A stretch of DNA of 64,000 nt from Edaphochlamys debaryana. Its lineage: Eukaryota > Chlorophyta > Chlorophyceae > Chlamydomonadales. The position numbers were made by a program, and so were the translations under genes. Below are positions 35,110 to 47,001 of the stretch, in pieces. The notes under the pieces were generated by a model. That model saw only the letters and a list, made by a program, of their open reading frames with translations, made no database searches and had not been told where the DNA came from. How positions within the stretch are numbered: position 1 is the first letter of the stretch; every line of letters starts with the position of its first letter. The stretch is from assembly GCA_016858145.1 (NCBI GenBank), contig JAEHOE010000045.1, positions 434,001 through 498,000 of the forward strand, given 5' to 3'.

Positions 35110-36486
35110 CGGGAGACCGGGCCTGCGTCGGCCCACGCAACACCCACCCACGACCGCCGGCCGGTTCCCCCCTCCAACCCCAAGGAGCAAGTGGGACAGC
35201 CGGGCGCGAGCGACGCTGACCTGGAGGCGGAGCTGCGTGCGGCCCAGGAGACTGCCATGAAGCTGACGGTGCGCGGGGCCCAGCCCCAACCTGGGCGCTT
35301 GGGGCGAGGGAAGGGCAGGCCAGGGCCTCCCGCCAGCCTTTGCCGGCCCAGGGGCCAGACCTCCGCTGCCTCCACCGCGAGTCATAGGAGGCATGGTGTC
35401 GAGCAAGCGAGATACCCCAGGCCGTCCCGCAGGCTCTCAGGCTCTGATCAGCGGCCTTTGTCCCCCCGAATGGCCCCTCCCCTCTCATGTCCGCCTCCCA
35501 AACCACATCTCCCGGCCTCCACCTTTCCCGGCCCCCCCCTCCCCCCAACGCCCGTCTCCTCTCACTTCCGTCTTCCCAACCAGTCCCTCCGCACCTCCCC
35601 TCCCCCTTTCCCGGCCCCCCCCTCCCCCCCCCCCGTCCCCCCGCCTTCCCCCCAGGCCGGCGTGGACATGCTGCAGGAGGAGCTGCTGCTGGAGGCGCAG
35701 CTGGCGGCCATCGACGACGAGGGGCTGGGGCTGGAGGAGGGGGAGGGGGAGGGCGGGGCGGGGGGCGAGGGCGAGGAGGACCTGGACCTGGAGGGTCTGG
35801 ACCCGGAGGAGCTGGAGGCGCTGCAGGGGGAGCTGGAGGTGGGGGCTGGGGGGGCTGGGAGGGTGGAGGGCATTGGGTACGCAGGGAGGGGGTAAGGAGG
35901 CCGGGGGGCTGGGGGGGGGATGGGCCTGGGGAAGCAGGCGGGACTTGCGTCACGCAAGCCTACCAATCTGCCTTGGCGCGGACTCCTGGCTCAACTGCTA
36001 GGACGAGGTGGTTGGGAGCGGGCAGCTAAGCAGCTGGACCGGTCGGCGGCCTTCTTCCCGGGTTCGGCCCCGGTTGCTGACCGAGTGGACTGCACCCTCA
36101 ACCCATGCCCCTGCCTGCAGGAGCTGGAGCGGGAGGTGCTGGGGGCGTCCTCCTCTGCGGAGCTGGCGGCGGAGCTGGCGGCAGCGGAGGCGCAGGCAGG
36201 CCCCAGCGCAAGCGGGAGGGAGGTTGCAGGGCAGGAGGAGGAGGCCGCCGTGGAGGCGGCAAGCGCAGCGTCCGCAGCGGCGGCTGAGGCAGCGGCGGAA
36301 GCAGCCGCGGAGGCAGAGGAGCGGGGGCAAGCACGAGCTCAGGCTGCCAGGCTGGCTGCTGCACGGGCGGAGGCAGAGGCTGCTGCAGCGGCTGCAGCGG
36401 CTGCGGCAGCAGTAGCGGCTGCGGGGCCAGGGGCGGCAGCAGAAGAGTATGACGATGAGCCCGCAGCGCCCATCACCTTTGGCTGA
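35110..36486 (+). CDS. Acidic Ala/Glu-rich coiled-coil protein, 5' end uncertain
   Basis: Three exons are supported: one ending at 35268 (frame open back to 35110, no ATG in it), 35656-35838 and 36121-36486 with the stop at 36484. Junctions are GT-AG and in phase 0. Visible protein: SDADLEAELRAAQETAMKLT, then VDMLQEELLLEAQLAAIDDE, a strongly acidic run, LDPEELEALQGELEELEREV, a long Ala/Glu/Arg helix-former, and the C-terminus YDDEPAAPITFG. The whole reads as a long helix or coiled coil; I do not recognise a family. The first exon was not found; GTG at 35191 is unlikely as a nuclear start. The first intron holds a long pyrimidine-rich duplication. TGTAA at 37014-37018 is a candidate poly(A) signal. 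Confidence 0.6.
35471..35640 (+). repeat. Imperfect direct duplication of an 80-90 base pyrimidine tract
   Basis: Two blocks, about 35471-35547 and 35559-35640, share CCTCTCA-TTCCG-CTTCCCAA-like starts and a TTTCCCGGCCCCCCCCTCCCC end. They form most of the intron upstream of the 35656 acceptor. Confidence 0.6.
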
Positions 36487-37406
36487 ATAGCGATTGAGAC
36501 CCCGAGTGGGGCTTTGTTACGGTACCCATGTCGCGCAGGGCTCCCGACGTGAGAGCTGGGCTTGTGCACGGCTCGAGATGAATGGGTTTAACTGCTGAGC
36601 TTGGAGGATGGCTAGCAAGTGCCTTGTTGCTCATGCGCGCGTGTATGGGTGTGAGCTGCTGGGTTGCGAACGAACAGACTTCTAGCACTTCTAGGACATG
36701 ACCCTTGATTGACCGATGTACAAGGAAGGCGCCGGCCCATCACGAACGAACGAGCCGGGTCGAGAGGTCGAGAGCGAGAAGCCGGCACTCAGGCGCAGAG
36801 GGGAGTCGGGCACGCATAGCACGGGGGGAGCTGCACAGGAGCGCGTGGCGCAGGGGGTCTGGGCTCGGGGTCTGGGGGTGGCACAAGGGGCTGTTGCTCG
36901 CTGCTTGAGTTAACTGTTAGGCAAGTTGTGGGGGGCTAGACTCATGAGGGCTGAGGGGATCGACGGGGGCGCCTATGACTGGCCTCGCCCACGCGAGCGG
37001 CCCTCTTTCTCGTTGTAACATGCTGGCCATGCTGTGGCCCACCAGACACGACCATGGCGCCCGCCACCTCCCACCCACAATCTGGACCAAGTATTTCGGT
37101 GCCGTCAATACTTGAGCACCACCCTGCACCACCAATCAGTCAGGGCAACAGCTGGCTGGAGCGCAGCACGCGCAGCATCTGACAGCCGGCTTTGAATCCG
37201 TCGACCAACATAGGTCCACTCTGCCCTCCTGTGCTCGCTACAAACACTAGGACCTATTGCACGGTTGCCTCCTTCACTTACGACAACCACTGACCTCGCG
37301 TGACAAGTATCGCACAAGTTCGCCAAACCCGTTTGCAGTGCGCAACCTTCAAAGTCGAAGCATTCTGAACCAGCTGTACCAAGCACTTGCTTACAAAGCT
37401 GTCAAA
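36487..37406 (+). other. Intergenic: 3' UTR of the coiled-coil gene and 5' flank of the F-box/LRR-like gene
   Basis: TGTAA at 37014-37018 is the only clear signal. From about 37100 the sequence is relatively AT-rich and leads into the next ATG. No gene is recognised. Confidence 0.45.
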
Positions 37407-40010
37407 ATGGGCGATCGGCAAGATCGTGGCGCAGGCCCGAGTCTGGATGCTGTCTTGCGAGCGCTCGATCTTCGTGGTGCCGACCTGCTCGCCGCGAACC
37501 TCCCTAAGGAGGACCTGGCGGAGGCAAGGTTGGCCTGCCGCGGACTTCGGGAGCTAGTGGATGTCGCCTCGCACGACCTCACACTCAAATTGTCGGCTGC
37601 AACCATCCATCATCAGCTGCTCGGTTCATGCGCCTCCCTCGCCAAGTGGCCCCGTGTCAGCCGGGTCAGGCTGTCAATCGCCAAGAGCGCGAGCAAAGGT
37701 GGCAGCCTGGGCTCCCTTCTTGTGCTTCCCTTCAGCAAACTGCCCGAGGAGGCTCGCCGCCGCATTGAGGCCCTCACCGTCCGCACGGACAGCGAGTTCT
37801 ACGCCTACCGCCGGGGCTTCAAGGCCGTCAAGCCGAGCATCCCGGCGCCCATCTTCACCACGCTGGCCGCGCTCCTGCCCAACCTGCGCGACCTGGACCT
37901 GACCGGGCTGAGCTCCAACGCCCTGCCCAAGACCCCAGTGGACCGCTCGTACCTGTACTCTGCGCTCTCTGCCCTCCCCCTGGAGTCCCTGGGGCTGCCC
38001 TCCGCCCACGTGGCCCAGGGTGAGCTGACGCTCCCCAACCAGCCGGAGTGCAGGGCCACCTGCCGACTGGGCGTGCTTGCAAACCAGATGCATTTGTCGT
38101 GCTATGTGCAAGCCCCAGCCCTGGTCCCGCCCCGCCCTGCCCGCAGGCATCGAGTGCCTCGCCGGCAGCCTCTCAGACCTGACGCTGGGCAGCCCCCACG
38201 GCGCGGGGACCGGGGACGACGGGCTGCCGGGCCGGGCCGTGGCCTCCATCCGCCAGCTGCACCGCCTGGACCGGCTCTCGGTGGTGAGCGTCCACCTGGC
38301 CAACCCGGACCCCGACGCGTCTTCCAGCGGCAGCGACGACGAGGAGGATGAGGCGGTGGAGGAGCCGCCCTGCGCTGAGCAGGGAGGGCTGGCCGGGCTG
38401 CTGAACGCCCTGCCGACGGCTCTGAAGAAGCTGGTGTGGATTGGGGAGATCAACGACGACTACGACAGCGAGGTCAAGGCGACGTTCAGCATCAAGGCCG
38501 GCGCCGTCAAGGACGTGAGCCTGGACCTCACGCCGTGCTTCCCGGACAACCTGTCCCAGCTGGCGGCGGACGTGCTGCTGCCCTCGGCCGCCCTGCGCCG
38601 CAAGGCCGAGATCCTCGTGCTGCCGGAGATGTACCTCACCTGCACGTCCGCCGGCGCTTGGGAGTCCGTGGAGGAGCTCAAGCCCCTCATGGCGCGCTTC
38701 AAGCAGGTCTGTGCGCTCGGAGCTGGGTACCGTACGAGGGCCTGCGGAGCGTTGTGCTCCTCCCCCGATTGAGTTAACTGTGCTGGCCAGGCTGGGCCAC
38801 GTATGGGCTATTTGCTGGCCGGCTGCTGGTGTGGAAACGGGAGAAGGCAACGGGAAAAGGAAAATGCTGGCCCGGATGAGTCCCTTGTCGCCCCCAGAAC
38901 ATAACCTTGGAGCCCGTTCCCGACCCTGCAGGTGTATATCGGCGAGCTGAACGTCAGCATGCCCAGGCCCAGCCGCGCCTGCCCCAAGCCCGCCACAGAG
39001 GACGAGGCGCTGCGGCGGGCCGCCGACCACGCGCGCAGCCTGGGCCGCACCATTGCCGCGGTGTCCAAGCCGGCGGGCTGCATCGGGCGCCTGCAGCTGG
39101 ACGGCTTCCCGCGCCGCGAAGCCTCGTTGTCGGTCACATACGACGGCTGCGCCGAGGGCGACAAGGCGGCGCCGCTCGGGCTGGGGCCGGAGGCGCCCCC
39201 CGCCGCCCTGCCCTCCCGCTTCGGCGTCCTGCAGAGGGCGCTCAAGCGGCTGGGCGCCGGCGGGCAGGGCGGCGAGCAGCTGGTGGACAGCCGCGTGCTG
39301 CTGCTCCTGGGCCCCGCGGCGGAGCAGGTGGCGGAGCTGGGGCGCGGGGCGCTGGAGGAGTGGGCGCTGAGGGTGGAGCGGAGGGCCGAGGCCGCGGCGC
39401 TGGCTGGTGGGCCCGGGGCGGGGGCCGGGCCGGAGGAGGGCGGCAGCGGTGTGCTGCTGAGCGGCGTGCAGGCGCTGCCCCAGGCGGACGCTGTGCTGGT
39501 GGAGTGCGGCGAGGCGGAGGGCGCGCTGGAGGCGGTGGAGGCGGCGCTGGCGGGGGCGGCGATGCAGGTGCTCCGCTGCCGGCTGCCGGAGGAGATGGTG
39601 GAGGAGGGGGCCGAGTGGTGCGATGCCCTTGCCTGGGCCCTGCGCCAGGTGAGAGAGCAGCCATCTGTGCACCGCCCGGGGCAACGCAGCTGTGCGTGCA
39701 TGCTACGTAGAGGCTGGGGTCGGGGCCATTGGTTGAGGCTTCGAAACAGCTATAAGCGCTGGGGTCTTCCTTCCTGGCTTTCCGAACCTTCTTACCTTCA
39801 CTCTTGACTCGTGCGCTGTCGGTCCCCTGTCGTGCCCCTCCTGGCTCAGCAGCTCAACCCCCTCTCCACGCCTCGCCTCGCCCCCGCCAGGTGGTGCCCG
39901 AGGCCTGGGACGCGGCCGCCCGCGCCGAGCCCCTGCACTACCGCCTGCAGTGGCTGCTGGAGGTGCGGGTCATGCTGTCCAGCCTGCCCCCCTACCTGGC
40001 CATGGCCTAG
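37407..40010 (+). CDS. F-box/LRR-like protein of unknown function
   Basis: Four exons, 37407-38019, 38147-38706, 38932-39648 and 39891-40010, give 669 residues; all junctions are GT-AG and in phase. The start MGDRQDRGAGPSLDAVLRAL has ATG in the context AAAATGG. Residues about 12-60 (LRGADLLAANLPKEDLAEAR then LACRGLRELV) resemble the F-box-like helical start of the expanded LRR families of Chlorella-type algae. LRR-like strands follow (LAALLPNLRDLDLTGLSSNA, LSALPLESLGLPSAHVA, LTLGSPHG), with an acidic linker (SSSGSDDEEDEAVEEPP) and a C-terminal region of helices ending SLPPYLAMA. A substrate-receptor role in an SCF-type ligase is possible but not shown. The central half has no repeat I can define. 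Confidence 0.75.
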
Positions 40011-41479
40011 CGCGGCCGCAGGGGCCGGGGCGGGCAGCGGCTGCAGGGGAGCAAGGGCTCTCATGTCACGGGCGGGGAGGGGGTCGAGCAGTGGGTGCGT
40101 GTGGCAGCCTGCAACGCAAGGTGGACTCGTCTCCTTCCAAGGGCGGGGGGCTCAAGGTGGGGCGGGCAGTCGCCCTATGATGGATATCCCTGTCCATCTT
40201 GTAGGAGCTTCGTTGGAGTTGAGGATAGTGTGTGTGGCAGGTTTGGGAAGCACAGAGTGGGGGAAGCATGTGGCGCATAGACGCCCGAGCAGGTGTGATC
40301 AACAGTGGGGCTGGTAAGCTGGGCTACCATACCGTACGGTGCCTCAATCCCCTAGTGCCAATGGCCAGGTTGACAGCAGGTTGATCGTCATTGGGAAGGT
40401 TTGAAAGCAGGTGGATCTGGACGGCGTACTTCACTGTTTGTATGTGTATGTCGGTCGCTGCAGGAGTATACTCTGTGTGTGGAGTCGGGGAAAGAGCAAT
40501 GTGGTCGTATCCCAGTCTGTGGTTCGAGCGCAGCGTGGCGACACGGGGGCAGGAAGGCTGTGAACCCATTGCCCCCGACCAGGTTGCTCGAGACACGCTG
40601 CAGCGATAGGTTAGTGGAGGCTGCCACGGGTTCCCCGTTCGTGCTGGCCAGTTGGCAATGCTGTCACGGAGTAAGCAATCTTAACGTGGAGAGGGGTATG
40701 CATCGGGGACCGGAAGTGAAGCGTGTTCATGTGCGGGGAGTCAGGAAGGTATGAAGATCTTTGCATGACTGCAGTAACTCGTTACGTCGGAGGCAGACGT
40801 TAGGGTCGCAGCGTCCAGTGATCTGTTACAGGAGAAAGCTGGCACACGTTAGGGCCGCTGAGCCCACACATGTTTCGTGTACAGGCATTAGGTGTTACTA
40901 AAGGGAAGATTGCATCCCAAGTTAGGGGCCGTGCACCCCACCAGTAAGGTTACGTTTCGGCCGGGTGCGCATGCCGCCCGTGCCATTTGATTAAGCAGCC
41001 ATTTCCATCTTCTCTCTCCATCATGCAAAGAAGGAACAGGCTTGTCTGTAAAGGTCATGTTCCTCTCAACTTGGGCCATGACGGCCGCATCAACAAGAGG
41101 TGGAGGACAAGAATCCAACCACCGGCGTGCAGAAGAATAGTGAAGCCACAGCCTATGAACAAGAGCACCAAGCCACGACAGGGCCAGGGACAAAAGTTGG
41201 AAGTGCTTCGCAACCCAAGCAGCGGACGGCTTTGCAGCGCCGTCGCCACCACACCTGCGTATGTCCCTCAAAACATCATGCCCACGCACACACCGCTCCG
41301 AATAGATGAGCCGTCTCACTCTATGTACCGTCTGGCCCACCCAACCCCAGCCGCACGGCCTCCAGACAACGCCAGCCTGCGCGCCCTCGCCCGCTCAACC
41401 GCAGCCCACACGATTGTCGTTTCTTGCCAGCCTCGAGCGCCCCACGTGCGCGCCGTTCACACCAAGCCAAGACTGGGCC
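40011..41479. other. Convergent 3' flanks of the F-box/LRR-like and septin-like genes
   Basis: A minus-strand TGTAA (TTACA at 40826-40830) is about 650 bases after the septin-like stop; the first plus-strand TGTAA after the F-box/LRR-like stop is at 41047-41051. If both are used the two transcripts overlap by about 220 bases. No coding region is recognised; the ORFs here are low-complexity. Confidence 0.45.
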
Positions 41480-44400
41480 TCAAGCCGAGCTGCCCGAGCT
41501 ACGCGAGCGCAGCACCAGCAGCGCCGCCGCCCCCGCCGCCAGCGCCGCCACCCCCAGGCCCGTGCTCACAGTGCCCACGCTCGCGCGGCCCTCGGCCCGC
41601 GGCGCCCCGCTGCCGGCGGCCGCGCTGCCGGGCGGCGGCGGCGCAGTGGCCGGCGCCACCCACGTGGCCAGGTACTGCATGACCGCACCCGCGCGGGTGG
41701 GCCTGGGCCGGGCCCGGGCGGCGGCGGCGTCCGCAGCGGCGGCAGCAGCAGCGGCGGCGGCGCAGGTGGGCGTGGAAGCGGGGGCGGGGGCGGCGTGCGG
41801 AGAGGCGGCGGCGTGCTCGCCCTCGGCCTCCTCGAGCACGGCGTCCAGGGCCCGCGAGGCGGAGCAGTGCAGGTGGGTGCCGTCGGCCCAGGGCGCGGAG
41901 TCGTCGTCGGAGGGCTCTTGCGGGAGCGGCGAGGGCGAGGGCAGCGAGGAGGCGTTGGACAGCTGCGTGACAATCTCCTGTGGGGAGTGGGGCACAGAGG
42001 AGCGTACAAGCGTAAGAGGCAAGACCGCGTGGCTTGTTGTAATCAGTCCGGAGTCCAGCGCTTCAATCCAGCGCAGGAACTGGCCTAGCAGGTCGACCTA
42101 TCGGCCCCCCGCCCTCCCCGCCCGCTGCCCTTTCCCTTGGCCCTAGTGTCTGTGTCCCCACCTCAATGGCCGACACCACCAGGTCTACCTCGGACTTGGC
42201 GACAGCGGCGGCGGCAGCGGCGGCGGCGAGCGCGTCGTTGTTGGCGGAGACGGTGGAGAAGGGCGTGCCGGCGGGCGCGGGCGCCGCCCGGCTGGTGGCG
42301 GTGGCGGAGGCGTGGTGGTCGGCGTGCGCGGCGTGCGGCTCGGGGGTGCGGGGTGCCAGCGCGCCGGACTTGGAACGGCGCGAGGCGGCGGCAGCGGCGG
42401 CGGCGGCCGCCGCCGCCAACTTGACGGCGGAGTGGAAGGGCTCCATGCGCTCCGCCAGCAGGCCCATGACGTCATGCCCGTACGCCTCGTACCGCTCGCA
42501 GAAGTCGTGGAACCTGCAAGGGGCAGTGCGGGACGGGCGTGACGTCAGGCGGTGCTCCAAGACCCACAGAACAAATGCCAGCGCCGCCCTCTCACCACTC
42601 CCACCTTCGGGTTCCCCAGCATAGCCCACCGCCTGGCCCCCCCCCCCCAGCCCCCCCCACCTCTCCTCCGCGCTCCGCATGACTGGCTCCACCGCCTGCT
42701 CCATCAGCCGCCGCAGCAGCGCGGCGTCGGGGCCGCCCGCGCCCGCCGCCGGCTCGGGCTCCTCCCCGCGCACCACCAGCACCCGCAGCGCCACGGCGGA
42801 GGGGGCGCCCTCGGGCAGCAGGGCGTCCACTGCCTCGTCGTCCAGCTCCAGGGGCACGATGGGCATGGGCTTGCCTGCGCGAGGCGGCAGTAGCAGAAGT
42901 TAAGAGGAAGCTTGGCAAGAGGGAGTAAGGAAGGGCCAGGATGCTTGCTTGGGAGAGGGCGGGGCCTGCGCGGCGCCGCGGCTCACCGTTGAGGCTGAAG
43001 CCCTGCATGGCCGCCACCACGCCCCGGCGCAGCTCCGCCACCTCCTCGGCGCTCAGGTGCGCCCCCGCCGCCCCCAGCGACAGCACCGGCAGCAGCGGCA
43101 CCTCGGCGCTGAGGGCCGCCATGTAGACCAGGTCCAGGGAGGACACACTGCGGGCGGGAAAGGGAAGGCATAGATGCGGAGGTCAGAGGGGTGAAGTGTG
43201 ACACTGAAGGGGTCAGGCCATGCATCCAAGCTTGTCCGGGGACCGAGACCCGCTCCACGAAACCCCGCAGGGGCGTCAACCCGGGCAGGCGGCGGCACAG
43301 TACTCACGGCGTGGGCGGCAGGAAGTAGAGGCACAGCGACACCGAGTACGGCAGCGCGCGCTCGCCTCCGGGCGCCAGCGCGCCCACTCGGAAGGAGGTG
43401 CGGTAGTCCCTCTCTCGCTGCTGCACGATGTGCTCCACGATCTTGGTCAGGTGGTGCACTGGGGGGGTGGGAGGGAGGGAGGGAATAGGCGAGGAGGTCA
43501 CAGGTTGGAAGGCGGGGTTGCGGGGCGAAGATCTGCATCAAGCTGCGGAATTGCGCTGCTGCTGTAGCTGGACAAGAGCCTGCCCTGCTTCTCCCCCTCG
43601 CCCCGCTCACCCTTGCTGGGCTCCTCGTCGTAGCCGGGCGTGTCCTGCAGCGACACGTGCAGCAGGCGCCCGGGCAGCTCGAGGGGCGCCAGCTTGGTCT
43701 GCGGAGGGGGGCGTTAGGCGGCGGGAAGGGCGGGTGGGGGTCGGCCGCCGCGCGGGTCTGGGGCCTTGTCTTATGCCTGGTGATGCAGCAAGCAGGCGGC
43801 TTGAAGAGGGGAGGAGGGGATGAGGTCCATCCGAGTCTCCTACCTGCAGGCGCGTCGGGTTGCGCTCGAGCGTGGCGATGCGGGTGAGGCCCTTGGGGGG
43901 CTCAGCGCCTGAGCAGGAGGAGCCGCCTGCGGGAAGGGGGGGAGGGGGGGGGGGGGGGGGGGTAGCAGGGGCGTGAGGGGTGGCGTGAGGGCAGCACACC
44001 GAGGCCTGCAGCGCGTGGCTGAGTCGCGTGGAGGCGCAGGGTCGGGCGAGCACGCAGCGCTCAGCAGAGCAGCGGTCGAGGGGGGTGCGCACTGGGGTGC
44101 GCACTGCAGCGCGAGACTCACGAGGGGCGACGGAGGGCAGGCGCTGCAGGCCGGGCGCCGTAGAGTTAGCGTCGTACACTGCGCAAAGGAGGGACAGCGG
44201 GGCGCGGTCAGTTAAACCTCCGGTCCTTCATGGTCGAGATTCCTCAGTGCGCTGGGGCCGCCCGCATGCCATGATGAAGATGAGGCAGTCCCCCTTGGAC
44301 CCCAGCCATCCCGTCCCCAGCGCAGCGGCACCCACCCCCGTGCAGCAGGGCCAGGTCCTTAACGAACTGCGTCTTGCCCAGGCCCGAGGCGCCGGCCAGG

Positions 44401-44817
44401 AGCACGTTGAAGTAGGTGTGCGCGGCGGGGCGGGGGGCGCTGCCGGGGGCATCCATGCTGCTAGCCGTCGCGACCTTGCCTGAAGCGGGAGTGGGGAGGG
44501 GCGCGCCATGTTGAGCAGGAAGCAGCTGGCGGCCTTAGTGACGAGGTGCAGGCTGGGCAAGTAGGGTCCGGGTTCCTTGCCTGACTAGCATGTCCGACAG
44601 ACGCAGCCCGGTGCCTACCCGAGGGGGGCGACGCGGGCGTGGAGAAGTCGCCGGCGCTCCCCACGCTCAGCTCCGAGGGCGAGCGCTCGTGCGACCAGAC
44701 GCTGCCGGCGACGCAGTGGTCGCCCTCGAAGCCGAGGCTGTGAGATGCCTGGAGGTCGGGGCGTGGGTGGGAGGGTCGGGGGCGGAGGGTGTGGAAGCTG
44801 ACTTGAGCGACTGACAT
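41480..44817 (-). CDS. Septin-like GTPase with degenerate G4 motif and C-terminal membrane anchor
   Basis: Ten exons: 44619-44817, 44336-44479, 44122-44178, 43844-43926, 43611-43698, 43308-43458, 42987-43147, 42661-42874, 42162-42513 and 41480-41977, giving 648 residues, all in phase. G1 is AGASGLGKT (about 95-103), the GxSGLGKT form typical of septins; G3 is QDTPGYDE (about 179-186). The segment SVSLCLYFLPPTP followed by LDLVYMAALSAEVPLLPVLS aligns in pattern with the septin CLYFI...PLD..FM..L...V..IP region, but where AKAD should follow it has LGAAGAHLSAEE. Ala-rich helices follow (HDFCERYEAYGHDVMGLLAE), and the C-terminus is a 20-residue hydrophobic run (near 620-639, VSTGLGVAALAAGAAALLVL) then RSRSSGSSA. 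Septins polymerise at membranes and division sites. The start is the first ATG in phase, but the sequence before GCATCTCAC looks like a 3' splice site, so a further 5' exon is possible. Confidence 0.8.
43944..43962 (+). repeat. Poly-G run (19 G) in a septin-like gene intron
   Basis: An uninterrupted G run in the intron between exons 43844-43926 and 44122-44178. Confidence 0.8.
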
Positions 44818-47001
44818 CGCCCAACGCGCGCTTCGCCTGCGCCTGCTTGCCGACTAGCAGTGCAAGCGTGTGCCTGGTTGCCCAACTTGGCAACGCCTCG
44901 CGACGTGGCCTTGAAGCTAGCGGCACGCGCGCGCGAGTGCAACCGACACCCGGCGCGCTGCAACGCCTACAGGCCAGCGAGTGCCCACCCCAGTCGGCTC
45001 ACGGGAAGAGTCGCCATAGCAGAGCAACGAGATGTTTGAGCTTGCGGGTTGGGGCGTTCGCTCGGCGCGGTGCTCACTCTCGGGAAAGGTCTGTTAACGA
45101 GAGCGCGGAACTGCGGAGCGGCAGCGACCTCGACGAGTGTATGCGCAGCTGGGCCGCGATGCAGGGCAAAGGCCGATTGCGCGGAGCAAGTTGGGTGGTA
45201 AGCTCTCCTACTCCGTAGACCTACTTCCGCCTCTGAATTTTCGGGTCGCTTATGTCTACGTGTCGTTTGTTCGTTGGCAAGGCGAGAGCAAGTAGTGCAG
45301 CGTGAGAGCAGCAAGCGCGGCACGCAGGACGGCAGTATCGCAGCGAGGTACAGCGGGACGGCAACTTGAAGCACCCCCGAGCCGTTTCGCCACCACAGCC
45401 CGCTTAAGAGCATTCAGTTGGCGATGTTCCATACCCAGGGTTCGGTGTTGCAAGCAGACGTGGTCGGAGCGGAGAATCCCGTGCCCGGGAGACGCCAATT
45501 TGTCGACGCCCGAACCCGACATACCGCTCCGTTCCCGAGCGTGTTTACGATGTCAAAGCGTAGGGATGAGGTTGGGGCCCGCGACACAAGTCAGGGTCGG
45601 AGGGTGTCGGTGTCAACGGTCGACACGTGCTGGCCCCAGGGGCCGGCCCCCAGTCAGGCCCAGCCCTGTCCCCGTTACCAAGTGCTCCTAGTCCAGTGTG
45701 GCTTGCGCCCTCGGGCCTAGGCTGCTGCTCGGGGTGGCAGTGGCGCCCGAGGGTGGCAGCGCGTCCGCCAGTTGCAAGCCCTCCCGGCCCTGCCGGGCGG
45801 AACACAGAGGAATTCGGTCTGCGAGTCAGCTGCTAGGGGGGGTGGGGCAAAGGCCCGTTGGCGGCCTCCACGTAGGTGGATGGGCTCTGTTCCTGCCGCC
45901 CGACCGCTCCGTATCCTCGCTGTCATGTGCACCTCAGCCACCGCTGAGCCACACGCGCCTCCGTAGGCAGCGTATGAGAGCCGGGTCGAGAAGGGAAGAT
46001 CGCTTTCACGGGCGAAAGAATCAGATGCATCCTAGCCCCATGCACACCAACGTGCAAGCTTCTTCGTTCAGTCGAACCGACTCTGCACTCGTGACCCAGC
46101 CCGGGCCCAAGCACCCGCTCGCTACACACCCCTGACGGGCACGAAACACCGCCTTGGACCCTTCCGCCCCGTCTCTCTCTTCTCTCCAATCTCTCCGTGG
46201 CGTGTAAAACAGCTCGTGCCACACGCCCCAACAACGTGCCCAAACACGTGTGGGCTTAACCGGGCCAACTCAAAAGGCTCCGCCGCTCCCTTGATGAGCG
46301 ACGGTCGCAAAATCGAGCAGACATAAGCGTGTCCAAAAGTACACCATGCTTGGAGCCCGTCGTGGCGTCGCACGGCGGCCCCCGCATGAACCGAACTGGG
46401 GTGACGCGTCATTCCAATGTACACAAACCGCAAGAGCCCCCCACGCGTGTGGCCCCTCAACGGCCCTCCCCAACTGGCAAAATCACGCCTGTCGTGCGCC
46501 ACAGTGCAACCCCCCAAATTCCATGCTGCGCGCCGCTTCGGGCCGCCTACCGCATCAAGACCCTCCCCATCACTTTGTTCTGTCGTCCTGAATGCCTGCG
46601 CTGGCACCCGGGTGCGACCCCCAGCCGCAGCGGCGCCAGCCACGACGCGCAGCCCAGCCGCCGCTGCGGCGGCCTCTCGCCGCTCTTGCAGCAGCCTGCG
46701 GCCGCCAAGCCCCCTTGTCACCCCAGTCGCCAGCGCTCTTTTGGAGACACCCCCTGCTCTGCCATTACCGCCCGCGCACCCCTTGTTTTGCTCTAGGGAG
46801 TCCTGCTCTGCTCCCCCTCCAGCTCCATAGCCAGCCTCTCGGCCTGCCTTCCTGCCTGCCTGCCTCCACAGCTCGGCTCCAAGGTCCGCCTGATCGCTGC
46901 TCAGGTGCCAGCGCCCCACAGCTCAGGGCGCGAGCCCTTCACGGCCCGGGCCCAACCGCCTCACACCGCTCCCGGCGCGTTCGCGCCAGCCAGGTGGCGG
47001 C
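44818..47001. other. Intergenic, septin-like 5' flank and starch synthase 3' flank
   Basis: It contains one copy of a 435-base dispersed repeat (45040-45474). The rest (45475-47001) shows no gene, RNA or TGTAA on the starch synthase strand that I can identify; open frames are composition-driven. Confidence 0.4.
45040..45474. repeat. Dispersed repeat, copy 1 (upstream of the septin-like gene)
   Basis: Matches 47257-47694 at roughly 95% or better in the same orientation. Starts gcttgcgggttgg and ends gtggtcggagcggag. I saw no terminal inverted repeats, target-site duplication or coding potential. Confidence 0.9.

Noticed and set aside
45302..45691. Plus-strand frame in the dispersed repeat
   Set aside because: It is shared with 47522-47788 only because the DNA is repeated; it has no start context or domain and diverges after the repeat end.
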